Shown one piece after another: positions 35,001 through 44,466 of a stretch of 64,000 nucleotides of DNA. Origin of the DNA: Immersiella caudata (lineage: Eukaryota > Ascomycota > Sordariomycetes > Sordariales > Lasiosphaeriaceae); assembly GCA_030512335.1 (NCBI GenBank), contig JAULSU010000001.1, forward strand, positions 3,162,001 through 3,226,000, given 5' to 3'. The translations under genes were made by a program, and so were the position numbers. Numbering within the stretch: the first letter of the stretch is position 1; every line of letters starts with the position of its first letter. The notes below the pieces were generated by a model. That model saw nothing but the letters and a program-made list of their open reading frames with translations, was not told where the DNA came from and ran no database searches.

Positions 35001-35592
35001 CGGTACTTTAATTCTCCGCAGGAAGCGGAAGACAGCATCTCACAGGATTTTCTCCAAGGTGCCAACAGTTCAACCACAAACTTGGGCACCACCAAAATGG
35101 GTATTCCGTAGCGCGCACGACAGTGATGATCTCAGCGGATGGTAAGGGGCTACTTTTTGTTGTGGGGGTCGCTCTGCAAGTGTTGCACTGGCTGGCCCCT
35201 GTCGAAATCTGAAACACCCAGGCAAAGGACCCAGGCAGAGGACCCAGGCACACTTATCTGAACCAACAGCAACAACGTCAACATCCGATTTCGCATCCTG
35301 CGACTCAGCCTTGACCTTCACTCATTGAGTTTGGGGCTTTCTTGTATTGCTGGGCATTGTATAGGATGTCCTAGTCTCAATCGTCGGCAGGAGGACCGAC
35401 CGGGTAGCAGGTCTCACAAAACTCGAAGGCTCTTGGGCACACTCCCCGCGGCCCAGAATCCACGATGTCACGCATTCAAGGTAGCAACGTGGTGGTGAGG
35501 ATCAGAACCGAGAGCCCGCAAATTCCCCGAAAGGTTCAGCGGGCTTTTCGCGACCAAGAGACAACGTCGAATGGTTACCGATCGCATCACGC
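32095..35592. other. 3.5-kb gene-free region left of the transposon island
   Basis: Many short ORFs on both strands overlap each other with arginine/serine/proline-rich, patternless translations, as expected for GC-rich non-coding DNA. I recognise no domain. The first few hundred bases hold the promoter of the gene at 32094. A poly-C run lies at about 34326-34338. The base composition is still normal here; it changes abruptly only inside the transposon after about 35,930. Confidence 0.5.
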
Positions 35593-35600
35593 GTCCACAT
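35593..35600 (+). repeat. hAT target site duplication, left copy (GTCCACAT)
   Basis: GTCCACAT directly precedes the left end of the element and is repeated exactly at 41233-41240. It is 8 bp long and fits the nTnnnnAn preference known for hAT insertions. Confidence 0.93.
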
Positions 35601-35612
35601 TAGTGTTCCGTA
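35601..35612 (+). repeat. hAT left terminal inverted repeat
   Basis: TAGTGTTCCGTA pairs with the right end. It differs at one position by a T/C transition, compatible with RIP. Confidence 0.85.
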
Positions 35613-35815
35613 TTTACCATTCAATCCAAGTCCATACGAATTTTCAATTTTTTCAACACCCCCATTGAACGTATGGGTATTTACATTAGTAATCGGGGTC
35701 TTGGCAAGGGTTAGGGTTTTGTATGGTAAGAATTGTACCCACTTTTTATCCTCACCGCCATCAATCCCCACAAACCTCCACACTTTCTTAATCCTCAATT
35801 AAATCTAACATCACA

Positions 35816-36488
35816 ATGGCTTCAGAAAGCCACTCAGCCTTTGTTACAGGCCTTGTAAACGACGCCATTCGCGCTGAATTTGACGAGCGCGAAGTTACCG
35901 GATTTAAGAAGCCACGGCTTACCTATAATTGGTGCTAAAAGACAGCAGTAAAGAACATCTACCGGCAAAGGCGTCACCTTATTAAGTGTGCGCTGTACCG
36001 CCGCCGTAAAGTCGCTATGTAATAACGATCAATTACTACGCTAGTTACCATCCGACCCCAGCCTAAAGGCTACTAAGAGAAAGCTTCGAAAATAGCGGCT
36101 ACAGCAATATTTTCTATAGGGCTGTTATTTACACTACTTAAAAGTCTAGCGATAAAGGAGTTTATCTATAAACTTAACCCCACTTTTCGATCTCCGACCG
36201 GTGACGTAATTACCAGCTAATTACCGACAGTCTAATTAAAACGCCGCGATAAAGTCCTCACCTATATTAAATAAGTACTGTTAATTAACCTTATTATTAA
36301 CAGCTTAAACAATACGTCTGGTAATTAAGTGATTAACGTCTCTGTTACAACCTCTGGCCTGTCAACTGTCGGTTAGCAGGGTCGCTAGATAGGTTAAGTG
36401 GGGTAAAGAGAAGTAATACAGAGGTAAGTCCTTACAAATAGGGGTTCACTAGTTAATAAGGCGTATGTTACTATAAGACAAAGTAACA
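35816..36488 (+). pseudogene. hAT transposase, N-terminal half (RIP-inactivated)
   Basis: The ATG at 35816 (MASESHSAFVTG...) opens a frame that can be followed to about 36,488 if each in-frame TAA/TAG is regarded as a mutated glutamine codon. The first stop follows the segment KPRLTYNWC. Further on, the frame has the hAT pattern of a short helix followed by KLNPTFRSPTGDVIT, the usual region after the BED-type zinc finger. The frame ends where the duplicated spacer begins at 36489. The 35601-35930 part is little mutated compared with the rest. Not functional. Confidence 0.75.
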
Positions 36489-36681
36489 CTCTAAGTGTTA
36501 ATGTAGTAGGATATAATTAAAGTTAGTTTAATTAACGAGCAAATACTTACGTAAGGAACAGAAGGTTCCTCACATTATTATAGGTACGATAATAGCTATC
36601 TATACTAACTAATAAGGATGTAACTTGTTCTTTAATTACTCTGATTACTAGGCTCACTTAGTAAGTAGGGTGATTAATAGT
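36489..36681 (+). repeat. Spacer repeat E, copy 1 (left part of a duplicated target)
   Basis: Matches 38593-38785 in the same orientation with mostly C/T and G/A differences. It begins CTCTAAGTGTTAATG and ends GATTAATAGT, directly followed by the LTR at 36682. The last five bases, ATAGT, act as the insertion duplication. The origin of the repeat is unknown. Confidence 0.8.
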
Positions 36682-37370
36682 TGTTAAATTCTAGCCTCTG
36701 AGAGCGCTAAAGAGGCCCTGTATTTACAGGGCCTGCCAGTAAGGAAGGCGCTAGGTACCCTGCACCCACTAGGTACCCTGCACCTGCAGCCACCCACTAG
36801 CCACAATGTGGCTTCGAACCTTCTGGAATCCAGAAGGCCTCAGGGCCTTCAGGGGGCCACAGAAGGCTCTGGAAGCCCACAGGCTTCCACAACCTTCTGA
36901 GGCCACATCAGTGATTACAAGGCCTGTGGAGAGCCTCCACCATACTATTCTATTATTATATTAGTAGTAAAAAGCTCTGGAATTTCCATTCCAGAGCTCC
37001 CACAGCCTATAACTAGCCATCTCCTCTCTTATAATTAGCTTTCCTTTAAACAAGCAATCTACTTCCTTCAGTTGAGTACTACTCACTAAAGTAAGCAATT
37101 CATAAGTAATATAGTTGTTATTACAGTGTAAAGTTCACTGAAACCTTCTGTTTTACAGCATATAATCCGCTGTAACTTATCTTTTAGGCTCTGTAGTACA
37201 GGCTTTTATTTACTTCCTTCAGCACCTTAATAAGCTCTGCTATCGTACCTTACAGCGCTTCTCCAGAGCACTGTACTTACATTTCTTCCCCTGATCGGAG
37301 CACTGTACTACAGGCTCCCACAGGCTCTCAGGCGCTGTAATACAGGCCTGTAAAGTGCTATAAAGTAATA
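36682..37370 (+). repeat. LTR copy A (sense orientation)
   Basis: 689-bp copy beginning TGTTAAATTCTAG and ending TAAAGTAATA, where TAATA corresponds to TAACA by one transition. It matches copies B and C across its whole length; differences are nearly all transitions plus a 3-base gap in GCCACCCAC. Contains a tandem duplication of about 18 bp around GGTACCCTGCACC. The flank before it is ATAGT. Confidence 0.9.
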
Positions 37371-37745
37371 AAAACCTTACACTTTTCCTTATCCAGACGT
37401 TATTTTTCCTTAATAACGTTTTAAAGGATTATCGGGTCGTTACCGTGGATATTACACAACGAATAAGCCTAGCCCTTAACACTAACGTAATTCCCGTAAG
37501 ACTTACTTTTACTAACCGTTTTACACTCTAGGTTAAGGCGTATATAATAAAAGTAACGGACCGGTATAACAATATTAAAGGTACTGATAAAAAGGGCGTT
37601 TTCAAGACGACAGTTAGTAAATAAGGGTTTTATTCTCTTATTTTATCTTTTAATCACGTTAACAGGTATAATAGTAATAGTTATTAAAAGGAAAACGCAC
37701 TTTAAAACCTTTGTGGAAAAAGAATAATAAAAAGGGGGAATCGTA
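37371..37745. other. Unassigned AT-rich segment between LTR A and repeat D'
   Basis: About 375 bases with heavy AT content. On the minus strand a frame of more than 100 codons is broken only by TAA/TAG, so it may be part of the retrotransposon interior or of the hAT gene after inversion. I found no recognisable protein motif. Confidence 0.4.
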
Positions 37746-37893
37746 TAATAACCTACAGGCTACCCTTATAGGTCGGAACAGACTAATATATCCCTGCAGG
37801 CGCCACAGTGTGTAAACAGTGTAAACTGAAACATATACACGGATTAATTACCCTGATCACTAGAAGAAGGGAGTAATTATAATAAACACTAAG
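37746..37893 (-). repeat. Spacer repeat D, inverted copy (D')
   Basis: The reverse complement matches 38786-38933 (CTTAGTGTTTATYRTAAT..., then CACTGTGGCRCCTGCAGGGATAT). It ends beside ACTAT (37894-37898), the complement of ATAGT, next to LTR copy B. Confidence 0.8.
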
Positions 37894-37898
37894 ACTAT

Positions 37899-38591
37899 TA
37901 TTGCTTTATAGCACTTTACAGGCCTGTATTACAGCACCTAAGAGCCTGTGGGAGCCTGTAATACAGAGCTTTAATCAGGGGAAGAAGTGCAAGTATAGTG
38001 CTCCAGAGGAGCGCTGTAAGGTACGACAGTAGAGCTTACTAAGGTGCTGAAGGAAGTAAACAAAGGCCTGTACTACAGAGCCTAAAAGACAAGTTACAGC
38101 GGACTATACGCTGTAAAATAAAAGGTTTCAGTGAACTCTGTACTGTAATAACAACTGTATTACTTGTAAATTACTTACTTTAGTAAGTAATACTTAACTA
38201 AAGGAAGTAGATTACTTACTTTAGAGGAAAGCTAATTATAGGAGAGGAGATAGCTAGTTATAGGCTGTAGGAGCTCTGGAATGGAAATTCTAGAGCTTTT
38301 TACTACTAATATAATAATAGAATAGTATAGTGGAGGCTCTCCACAGGCCTTATAATCACTGATATGGCCTCAGAAGGTTGTGGAAGCCTGTGGGCTTCCA
38401 GAGCCTTCTGTGGCCCCCTGAAGGCCCTGAGGCCTTCTAGATTCCAGAAGGTTCGAAGCCACATTGTGGCTAGTGGGTGGTGGCTGCAGGTGTAGGGTAC
38501 CTAGTGGGTGCAGGGTACCCAGCGCCTTCCTCACTGGTAGGCCCTGTAAATACAGGGCCTCTTTAGCGCTCTCAGAGGTTAGAATTTAACA
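37899..38591 (-). repeat. LTR copy B (antisense orientation)
   Basis: 693-bp inverted copy of LTR A. On the minus strand it begins TGTTAAATTCTAACC and ends AAAGCAATA, followed by ATAGT. That ATAGT equals the five bases before LTR A, so A and B look like the 5' and 3' LTRs of one insertion. The base immediately right of it is followed by repeat E copy 2. Confidence 0.9.
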
Positions 38592-38592
38592 A

Positions 38593-38933
38593 CTTTAAAT
38601 GTTAATACAGTAGGATATAATTAAAGTTAGTTTAATTAATAAGCAAATACTTATATAAGGAATAAAAGGTTCCTTACATTATCATAGGTACGATAATAGC
38701 TATTTATACTAATTAATAGGGATGTAACTTGTTCCTTAATCACTCTAATTACTAGGCTCACTTAGTAAGCAGGGTGATTAATAATCTTAGTGTTTATCGT
38801 AATCACTCCCTTCTTCCAGTGATCAGGGTGATCAGTCCGTGTACGCGTTTTAGTTTACACTGTTTACGCACTGTGGCACCTGCAGGGATATGTTGGTCCG
38901 TTCCGACCTATAAGGGTGGCCCGCAGGTTATCA
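38593..38933 (+). repeat. Spacer repeats E+D, uninterrupted copy (empty target site)
   Basis: Here E (38593-38785) runs straight into D (38786-38933) through GATTA-ATAAT-CTTAGTG. In the other copy the same joint is split by the LTR element: GATTA-ATAGT before LTR A and ATAGT-CTTAGTG after LTR B. ATAAT differs from ATAGT by one G/A transition. This copy therefore shows the pre-insertion state of the retrotransposon target. Confidence 0.82.
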
Positions 38934-39109
38934 CAGTCTCCTTCTAGATCCTTAACGTTACGGCTTTTTATTAGGATACGATTAATACTAGTACAGCAGC
39001 TTACTCCACTAACGGTTATATGTCGCTTATTAAGCCCCTTATTTATAATCTCGTTAGGGATGAGATATCTAAGATTAATAGAATTGTTACAGACACTAAC
39101 TTTACAATA

Positions 39110-39114
39110 CGTAA
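39110..39114 (+). repeat. Solo LTR target duplication, left copy (CGTAA)
   Basis: CGTAA precedes the LTR at 39115 and is repeated at 39807-39811. Confidence 0.9.
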
Positions 39115-39806
39115 TGTTACTTTATAGCACTTTACAGGCCTGTATTACAGCGCCTGAGAGCCTATAGGAGCCTGTAGTACAGTGCTCCAGTTAAGGGAAG
39201 AAGTGTAAGTACAGTGCTCTAGAGGAGCGCTGTGAGGTATGATAGCAGAGCTTACTAAGGTGCTAAAGGAAGCAAATAAAGGCCTATACTACAGAGCCTA
39301 AAAGACAAGTTACAGCGGATTATGCGCTGTAAAACAGAAGGTTTCAGTAAACTTTACACTGTAATAACAACTGTATTACTTATAAATTACTTACTTCAGT
39401 AAGTAATACTTAACTGAAGGAAGTAGGTTGCTTACTTAAAGGAAAGCTAATTATAAGAGAGGAGATGGCTAGTTATAGGCTATGGGAGCTTTGGAATGGA
39501 AATTCCAGAGCTTTCTACTACTAATATAATAATAAAATAGTATGGTGGAGGCTCTCCACAGGCCTTGTAATCACTGATGTGGCCTTAGAAGGTTGTGGAA
39601 GCCTGTGGGCTTCCAGAGCCTTCTGTGGCCCCCTGAAGGCCCTGAGGCCTTCTGGATTCCAGAAGGTTTGAAGCCACATTATGGCTAGTGGGTGGTGGCT
39701 GTAGGTGCAGGGTACCTAGTGGGTGCAGGGTACCCAGTGCCTTCCTTACTGGCAGGCCCTGTAAATACAGGGCCTCTTTAGCGTTCTCAGAGGCTAGAAT
39801 TTAACA
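39115..39806 (-). repeat. LTR copy C, solo LTR with 5-bp target duplication
   Basis: 692 bp in the same orientation as copy B. Its plus-strand ends are TGTTACTTTATAG and CTAGAATTTAACA, so in sense orientation it has TGTTA...TAACA termini typical of LTRs. CGTAA flanks it on both sides, so it inserted once and recombined to a solo LTR. It is the least mutated of the three copies at its ends. An open frame runs across the joined duplication site, suggesting insertion into the hAT coding region. Confidence 0.92.
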
Positions 39807-39811
39807 CGTAA
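39807..39811 (+). repeat. Solo LTR target duplication, right copy (CGTAA)
   Basis: Exact copy of 39110-39114. Confidence 0.9.
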
Positions 39812-41039
39812 GTTCCACTAAGAGATGGTTAAAAGACCTGTTTTCTCACATATTTTCTATACCCTTTGTAATTCTTATAGCTTTTAGCTTTTAATTAAAG
39901 ATATTTTGAAGATTAAGCCCTGGAAATCTTTAATGTTAGCCGTCGTTAAAATCGTGGTATTTTTTAAGAAATCTAAACTCTAACTCGCTATTCTCCGGTA
40001 ATAGTAACTACGTATTTACCAGTAAAATAAGGCCTTAATCACTTCTGTTATCACGTGCTAAGGCACGTAATTACGTGCCTTAACTTTTGTTTTTAATAAT
40101 AAAGACGCCTTACTTACGTGGGCTTGCGATAAGAATACCCCACTTTCTTACGACTCCTAGGAAAGATCCACGTAAAATAAGGTTATCGCCAGCTTTAAAA
40201 ATCACTAATTTTAACGTGGGGTTAAGGTTCTAAGTATGATTTTAAAGCTTGTGGGGGAGGTTTAGGACTAGTTAGAATCTGACTGTTTAAACGTGGGGTA
40301 CACCATTTTTAACTGGTAAAAGATCGAAGCTAACTGGTAATAGTTATAACAGTCCGGTAAGTGGAGTGAAATTAACTGGTAATTACTGTTTATAACGTTA
40401 GTAACACGTAAGGGTAAGTAAACCTTAGAAATCCACCTGGTTGCTTAGGCCTTAGATCTAGCCACCCGGCACCTGAACCTCACCATTAACTAGCTCATGT
40501 GAATTAAGGCCTTTTTACGGTGTTATTGTACGGTAACTGCCTGGCTAGCGGTGTAACGGCAGTTTAGTGAGTTCCGGAAGCAGGATAGGGCCTACTTTAG
40601 AATAGCTTTATCAACTTATAACTAAATTATTAAACCTTACGATTTCTGGCTGCGGTAGAGTATTACCGATTTGGAACTAGCGCCGTTGGCTAGACGTATC
40701 TTTTCAACCCTCGCTAACAGTGTGCCCTTAGAACACTCCTTTTTAGCCACCAGGTTTATTTAAAGTAAGGTTTAGAATCGCCTTACGCTGGAAAGGACTA
40801 ATTTCGCGGCGTTTTTATTCTTTAACACTAAGATTTTAGCTAGGTTAAAGGAGCTACCAGTCTCCAGAGCGGAGAAAAGCCGGCCCGAGCGTTAGGAGGA
40901 AGTCTTAGCGGTTATTTTGATAGAGATGGAAGACGATTACTAATCGGTATTTAAGCCTGTGAGCGAGGATGGCTTAGAAGCCTTCCTCGCCAGCCTTAGT
41001 GATAACTCAGACGACGAGATAGAGGCACTCCTGTCTTAG
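39812..41039 (+). pseudogene. hAT transposase, C-terminal half with dimerisation domain (RIP-inactivated)
   Basis: From about 40,480 to the TAG at 41037-41039 one frame reads as transposase if TAA/TAG codons (and one TGA) are treated as mutated CAA/CAG (and CGA). The diagnostic part is ARRIFSTLANSVPLEHSF, followed by an ATRFI...NRLTLERTN...FFNTKILARL pattern: the hAT C-terminal dimerisation domain. The protein ends in an acidic tail (DNSDDEIEALLS). The stretch 39,812-40,480 is more decayed and I could not follow a single frame through all of it. No function remains. Confidence 0.82.
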
Positions 41040-41220
41040 TTTTCTATTTTAGATAGCTAAATTTCAATTTTTTTGGACACGAAAACCTAACCCCAGTCAA
41101 ATGCCCAGTCAGGAAGAATGTGGGGCCCCATTTCACCCATACGCCTTGGCATTTTCACCAAAATCTCATACGAAATCGATACCCAGATTTGAGTGAAAAA
41201 ATGAAATTTCACTTTACTGT

Positions 41221-41232
41221 TACGGGACACTA
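41221..41232 (-). repeat. hAT right terminal inverted repeat
   Basis: Its reverse complement is TAGTGTCCCGTA, matching the left end at 11 of 12 positions. Confidence 0.85.
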
Positions 41233-41240
41233 GTCCACAT
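41233..41240 (+). repeat. hAT target site duplication, right copy (GTCCACAT)
   Basis: Exact copy of 35593-35600, directly after the right end of the element. Confidence 0.93.
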
Positions 41241-41312
41241 GCCTTCCTCAGGGCTCACTCCGTAACGAAATTTCATGTGGAAAGCTTGATGACATAGCAA
41301 GACTCCGTTTCT

Positions 41313-44114
41313 CTACCCCTCCAACACCAACGAAGGGTATCTCAGATCGGCGTTCTCCTCAAGAAACTCCATCCATTTCTTCAAAAATGTGCTGCCCCTG
41401 AGCGGTTCAGAAAGAACAGCGCTGGTCAGACACAAACATCTCGCTGCAAGGGTACTCGAAATAGCAGCAAGCAACTCACCTCTTGACTGTTTCCGAATCG
41501 CCTATCACAGTTAAGGAGCGTTTCGGCCGAGTCATCGCGACTGCGTCTCTGCATTAATAACGTTGCCTCGACGTATTCCCTCGCTCCCAGCGCCTCGCGC
41601 ACGGATTCCCCGGCGTAAGAGCCCCCTGAGCAGCGATGGCCGCATGGGGTCCTTGGTGTTTTTGCCTTCCAACCCGGGGTTTTGGATCCTGGGACGGAAA
41701 GGCGAAGCCCCCAGAAAGCATCACATCACTCGCATCGACACGTGCCTCCTGAAAAAAGAAAGAAATCAGAGGATAGGGGTAGGTTTTGTAACTCACCGTT
41801 GAGACGCCGCTTCTCTCCCAGAAACCCAACCTCGCCGTCAGAGTTGCTCCGGACGAGGCTAACGATGACGGCCTCCTTTTCCCGGCCCTGGAACCCATCA
41901 ACGCTGCCCAGCTCAATGCCGGGAAATTCGTCCTTCAGCGGTGCGAGGATCGCGAGCTGGAGTGCGGCACCATCTGTTAGTTCACTCTATTTCATCTCAT
42001 GTTAGGTGGAGCAAGCAGCTGCGGAACAGGGGCGGCGGCCGCATGAACGCCTTGATAAAATCAATGCGATATAATGCAGCCCTGCGGAACTGAACCAAAG
42101 GAATGCACCCACCTGCGCATTGTACGGCGTCACGACGGCGATGTCATCGGGCCGCACCCCAGCGCCGACCAGGGCTCGCAGGTGCTGGCGCACCAACGCC
42201 GCCTCCATGCTGAAGTGATTCCACCATTAGCTGATGCTTGCCTCTCCACTCCTCTTGACGTTGCTCGGAACCAAGAACCGCTCCTACCGCCCCTGAGCCA
42301 AAAGGAAAGGGTGATGAGGTGGGGAGATGATGGATCACCTACGCATTGCTCTTGCTCTCTTGGAGACTCCTCCGTACACGCCCCTTGGAGTCCTTGCCGT
42401 TGTCGTTGTCGTCATCCTCTTCGTTCCGCTCTGGGAAGTCTCCACCTTGGGTGTCAATGAAAATAAGGGGTTCGGTCGTGTCGTCGGTCGACTCGACCTC
42501 ATACGGTAGGCCTGTCAGTAGTCGGTCCTTTACAGCGTCGGCGGCGATTAGCTTTGAGTCGTAGAGCATATCTGAGGGGAACCGCATGATTTTCTCATGC
42601 ATTCGGTACTGTGTGGTAAGCATTCTCTTGATAGCTGGTCCGTGTAGTGCCAGTAGACGGTCGAAAAGGGTCGTCTCCAGAGTGACGGCCCCCCTTTTGG
42701 CTTTGCCATCCCCAGCCGGCTTTTTGGCGCTGCTGTTGAGGGACTTGATGGTAGGAGGGAGCTGAAGATGATCGCCTGCGCAGACTGCCTTCTTTGCAAA
42801 GAGTAGGGGCACCCAGCACTGGGCTTCGAGGGCCTGGCTGGCCTCGTCGATGACGACCACGTCGAACTCCTCGCCCCTTAATTGGAAACCCCCGGAACCG
42901 TGGAGGGTCGCGAGAACCACTTTGCTGCCTTTGATGAGGGTGCTAACGCAGCGGCGCTCACGCTCTCGGTACTCTTTGCGTAGTTCCCTGAGCTCGGCGT
43001 AGATGGCCTTGCGCTCACGGCCGGTGCGGGTCTTGCGAATAGAGGCTTGCTTGGCGTCCATCTCGCTGCGGACATCTTTGACAATCGCTCCAGCTTCTGA
43101 TGTCCGCGTGAGTACGTCTAGTGAGTGGTTGAGTACCGAGGGCAGTAGCCGTGCTGGATGGCCCAGGCGTAGAATGGGGATCTTGTGGGGAGCAAGGCGT
43201 TCGACGATGTTGTCCACGGAAATATTCGATGGGCCGCAGACGAGGACTCTGAGATCGCGTTTGAGCATCTGTAGGATGAGCTCTATCAGGGTGTGCGTTT
43301 TGCCGGTCTGTCCAAAGTTAACCCCAGCAGAAGTAAACCATCCTCAAGATACAACTTACCCCGGGCGGCCCATGGATGAGCGCGATCTCCTTCGACGCCA
43401 ATGCAAACCGAATCGCATCCTTTTGCGACTCGTTCAATGTCGGATCAACCCACTCCGGATCCTGACTTGGATCCTTTCCCACCGGCGACGGCGAGGCCTG
43501 CCCAAACAGCACCCTCACAAACACCGATGTCTCCCCTTCGCTCATCTTCGCCATTTTCTCCATAATCCCATTCATCCTATCCCAGATCAGCACCCCTCCC
43601 CCTTCGATTCCCACACCAAGCACAAGACTCACCTCTTGTAAGTCACATCATCCGCCAACTTGACCATCCACACTCTCCCACGCAAACCCCCCTTGTCCTC
43701 CTCCTTCTCCTCGTCCAAGGCCACCCCAACAACCCCCTTTCCAACCCTCGTAATCACCCCCTTCGCTCCCTTCCTTTCCAACTCCTTCACCTCTCTCTTC
43801 TTGGCGCTTCCCGCTGGCTGCTCCGACACCAACACGATATCTCCGGCTCTGATGCCATGCTCAGGCAACTCGGACGCATCGCCTTTAGTTGTTGCGGAAT
43901 CAGGTGAGAGCTCAATGACAGTTTTGCCGCCTAGACCTGTGCGCTGAGCGGAGACGGTGAGGTTGGTGAGGGCGAGGCCTGCCCGCTGGAGAGAGGTGGG
44001 GGCGTGAAGGGAGATGAGGGAGGAGGTTTCCGAGATTTCGGCTGCGAGTTCCGCGGCGAGGAGGGAGAGTTGGGTGGAGGCGAAAGCTGGGATGTCGACG
44101 GGTGTTGGGGGCAT
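41313..44114 (-). CDS. hcs1: DNA helicase of the SF1 Upf1-like group, HCS1/SMUBP2 (DNA polymerase alpha-associated helicase A)
   Basis: 5'-3' DNA/RNA helicase found with DNA polymerase alpha in yeast. I model seven exons: 44114-43633, 43576-43360, 43307-42343, 42209-42113, 41956-41797, 41540-41480 and 41397-41313, giving 688 aa (yeast Hcs1 is 683). Every junction keeps frame and restores family sequence: DVTYKR/MNGIMEKM, HGPPG/TGKTHTLIE (Walker A, about residues 229-237), ESKSNA/MEAALV, VTPYNAQ/LAILAPL, RRLN/VAMTRPKR (motif VI) and TVKR/GSTFLKKWMEFL. Other motifs: VVVIDEASQALE (II), GDHLQLPPT (III), LTTQYRMHEKIM (IV) and IELGSVDGFQGREKEAVIVSLVRSN (V). The introns of the last third are longer (133, 156 and 256 nt) than is usual here. 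The hAT island begins 80 bp after the stop. Confidence 0.94.
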
Positions 44115-44466
44115 GGCGGAGGTTGTTTTGCGTGAGGCGGCTGAATGTGGTGTTAGTGAGGAGGGGTGGTTAGAGGTGAGTGAGTGTCGTCATTTGTGGG
44201 TTGGTCGGGGAGAAGGGAAAATTGAGTTGTGGCGGCTGTCAGATATTCAAACCAGATTGGAAGTCAGCTACCTAGTTGCGATATGGGAAAAAGTGAGGCT
44301 TTCCATGGTTCGGTTGGACGATTATAGTGTTTTGATTCAAAGTTCCCGATAGTTTCTCCTGATACCCCGCAACAACGCCAATTGAATAACAGCAACTCGA
44401 CAATCACTCCAGGCTCCACTGCTACAAAGCAATGCCCCTTTTACAATGATCATTACAGACATGTCT
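44115..44466. promoter_or_regulatory. Region between HCS1 start and DUF202 gene end
   Basis: About 350 bases between two minus-strand genes: HCS1 promoter plus the 3' end of the DUF202 gene. Nothing else is recognisable. Confidence 0.4.

Larger units (their letters stand above)
35601..41232 (+). mobile_element. Degenerate hAT-family DNA transposon with nested retroelement insertions
   Basis: The left end reads TAGTGTTCCGTA and the reverse complement of the right end reads TAGTGTCCCGTA (11 of 12 bases match). Both ends abut the same 8-bp sequence, GTCCACAT. The transposase pseudogene starts at 35816 and ends at 41039 in the same orientation. Interior DNA is AT-rich, and nearly all in-frame stops are TAA or TAG where CAA or CAG would fit the family, the signature of RIP. 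Non-hAT sequence inside includes one solo LTR (39115-39806), two LTRs in opposite orientation (36682-37370, 37899-38591) and a duplicated spacer. The element is 5632 bp with insertions. It sits 80 bp beyond the stop codon of HCS1 and does not break any gene. Confidence 0.9.

Noticed and set aside
35705..35730. Telomere-like AGGGTTAGGG near the left end of the hAT
   Set aside because: Only about one and a half TTAGGG units within the transposon end; not a telomeric or interstitial telomere array.
37371..37745. Retrotransposon gag/pol remnant between the LTRs
   Set aside because: One minus-strand frame is open apart from RIP-type stops, but I saw no zinc knuckle, protease or reverse transcriptase motif, so it is left unassigned.
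36682..38591. A single DNA element with 690-bp terminal inverted repeats formed by copies A and B
   Set aside because: Copy C exists alone with its own 5-bp duplication and LTR-type TG...CA ends, and the ATAGT flanks fit two LTRs of one retrotransposon rearranged by inversion better than one long-TIR element.
38916..39167. Open frame of 83 codons between repeat D and the solo LTR
   Set aside because: It crosses the boundary of the repeat, has no motif, and a different frame there resembles the decayed transposase.
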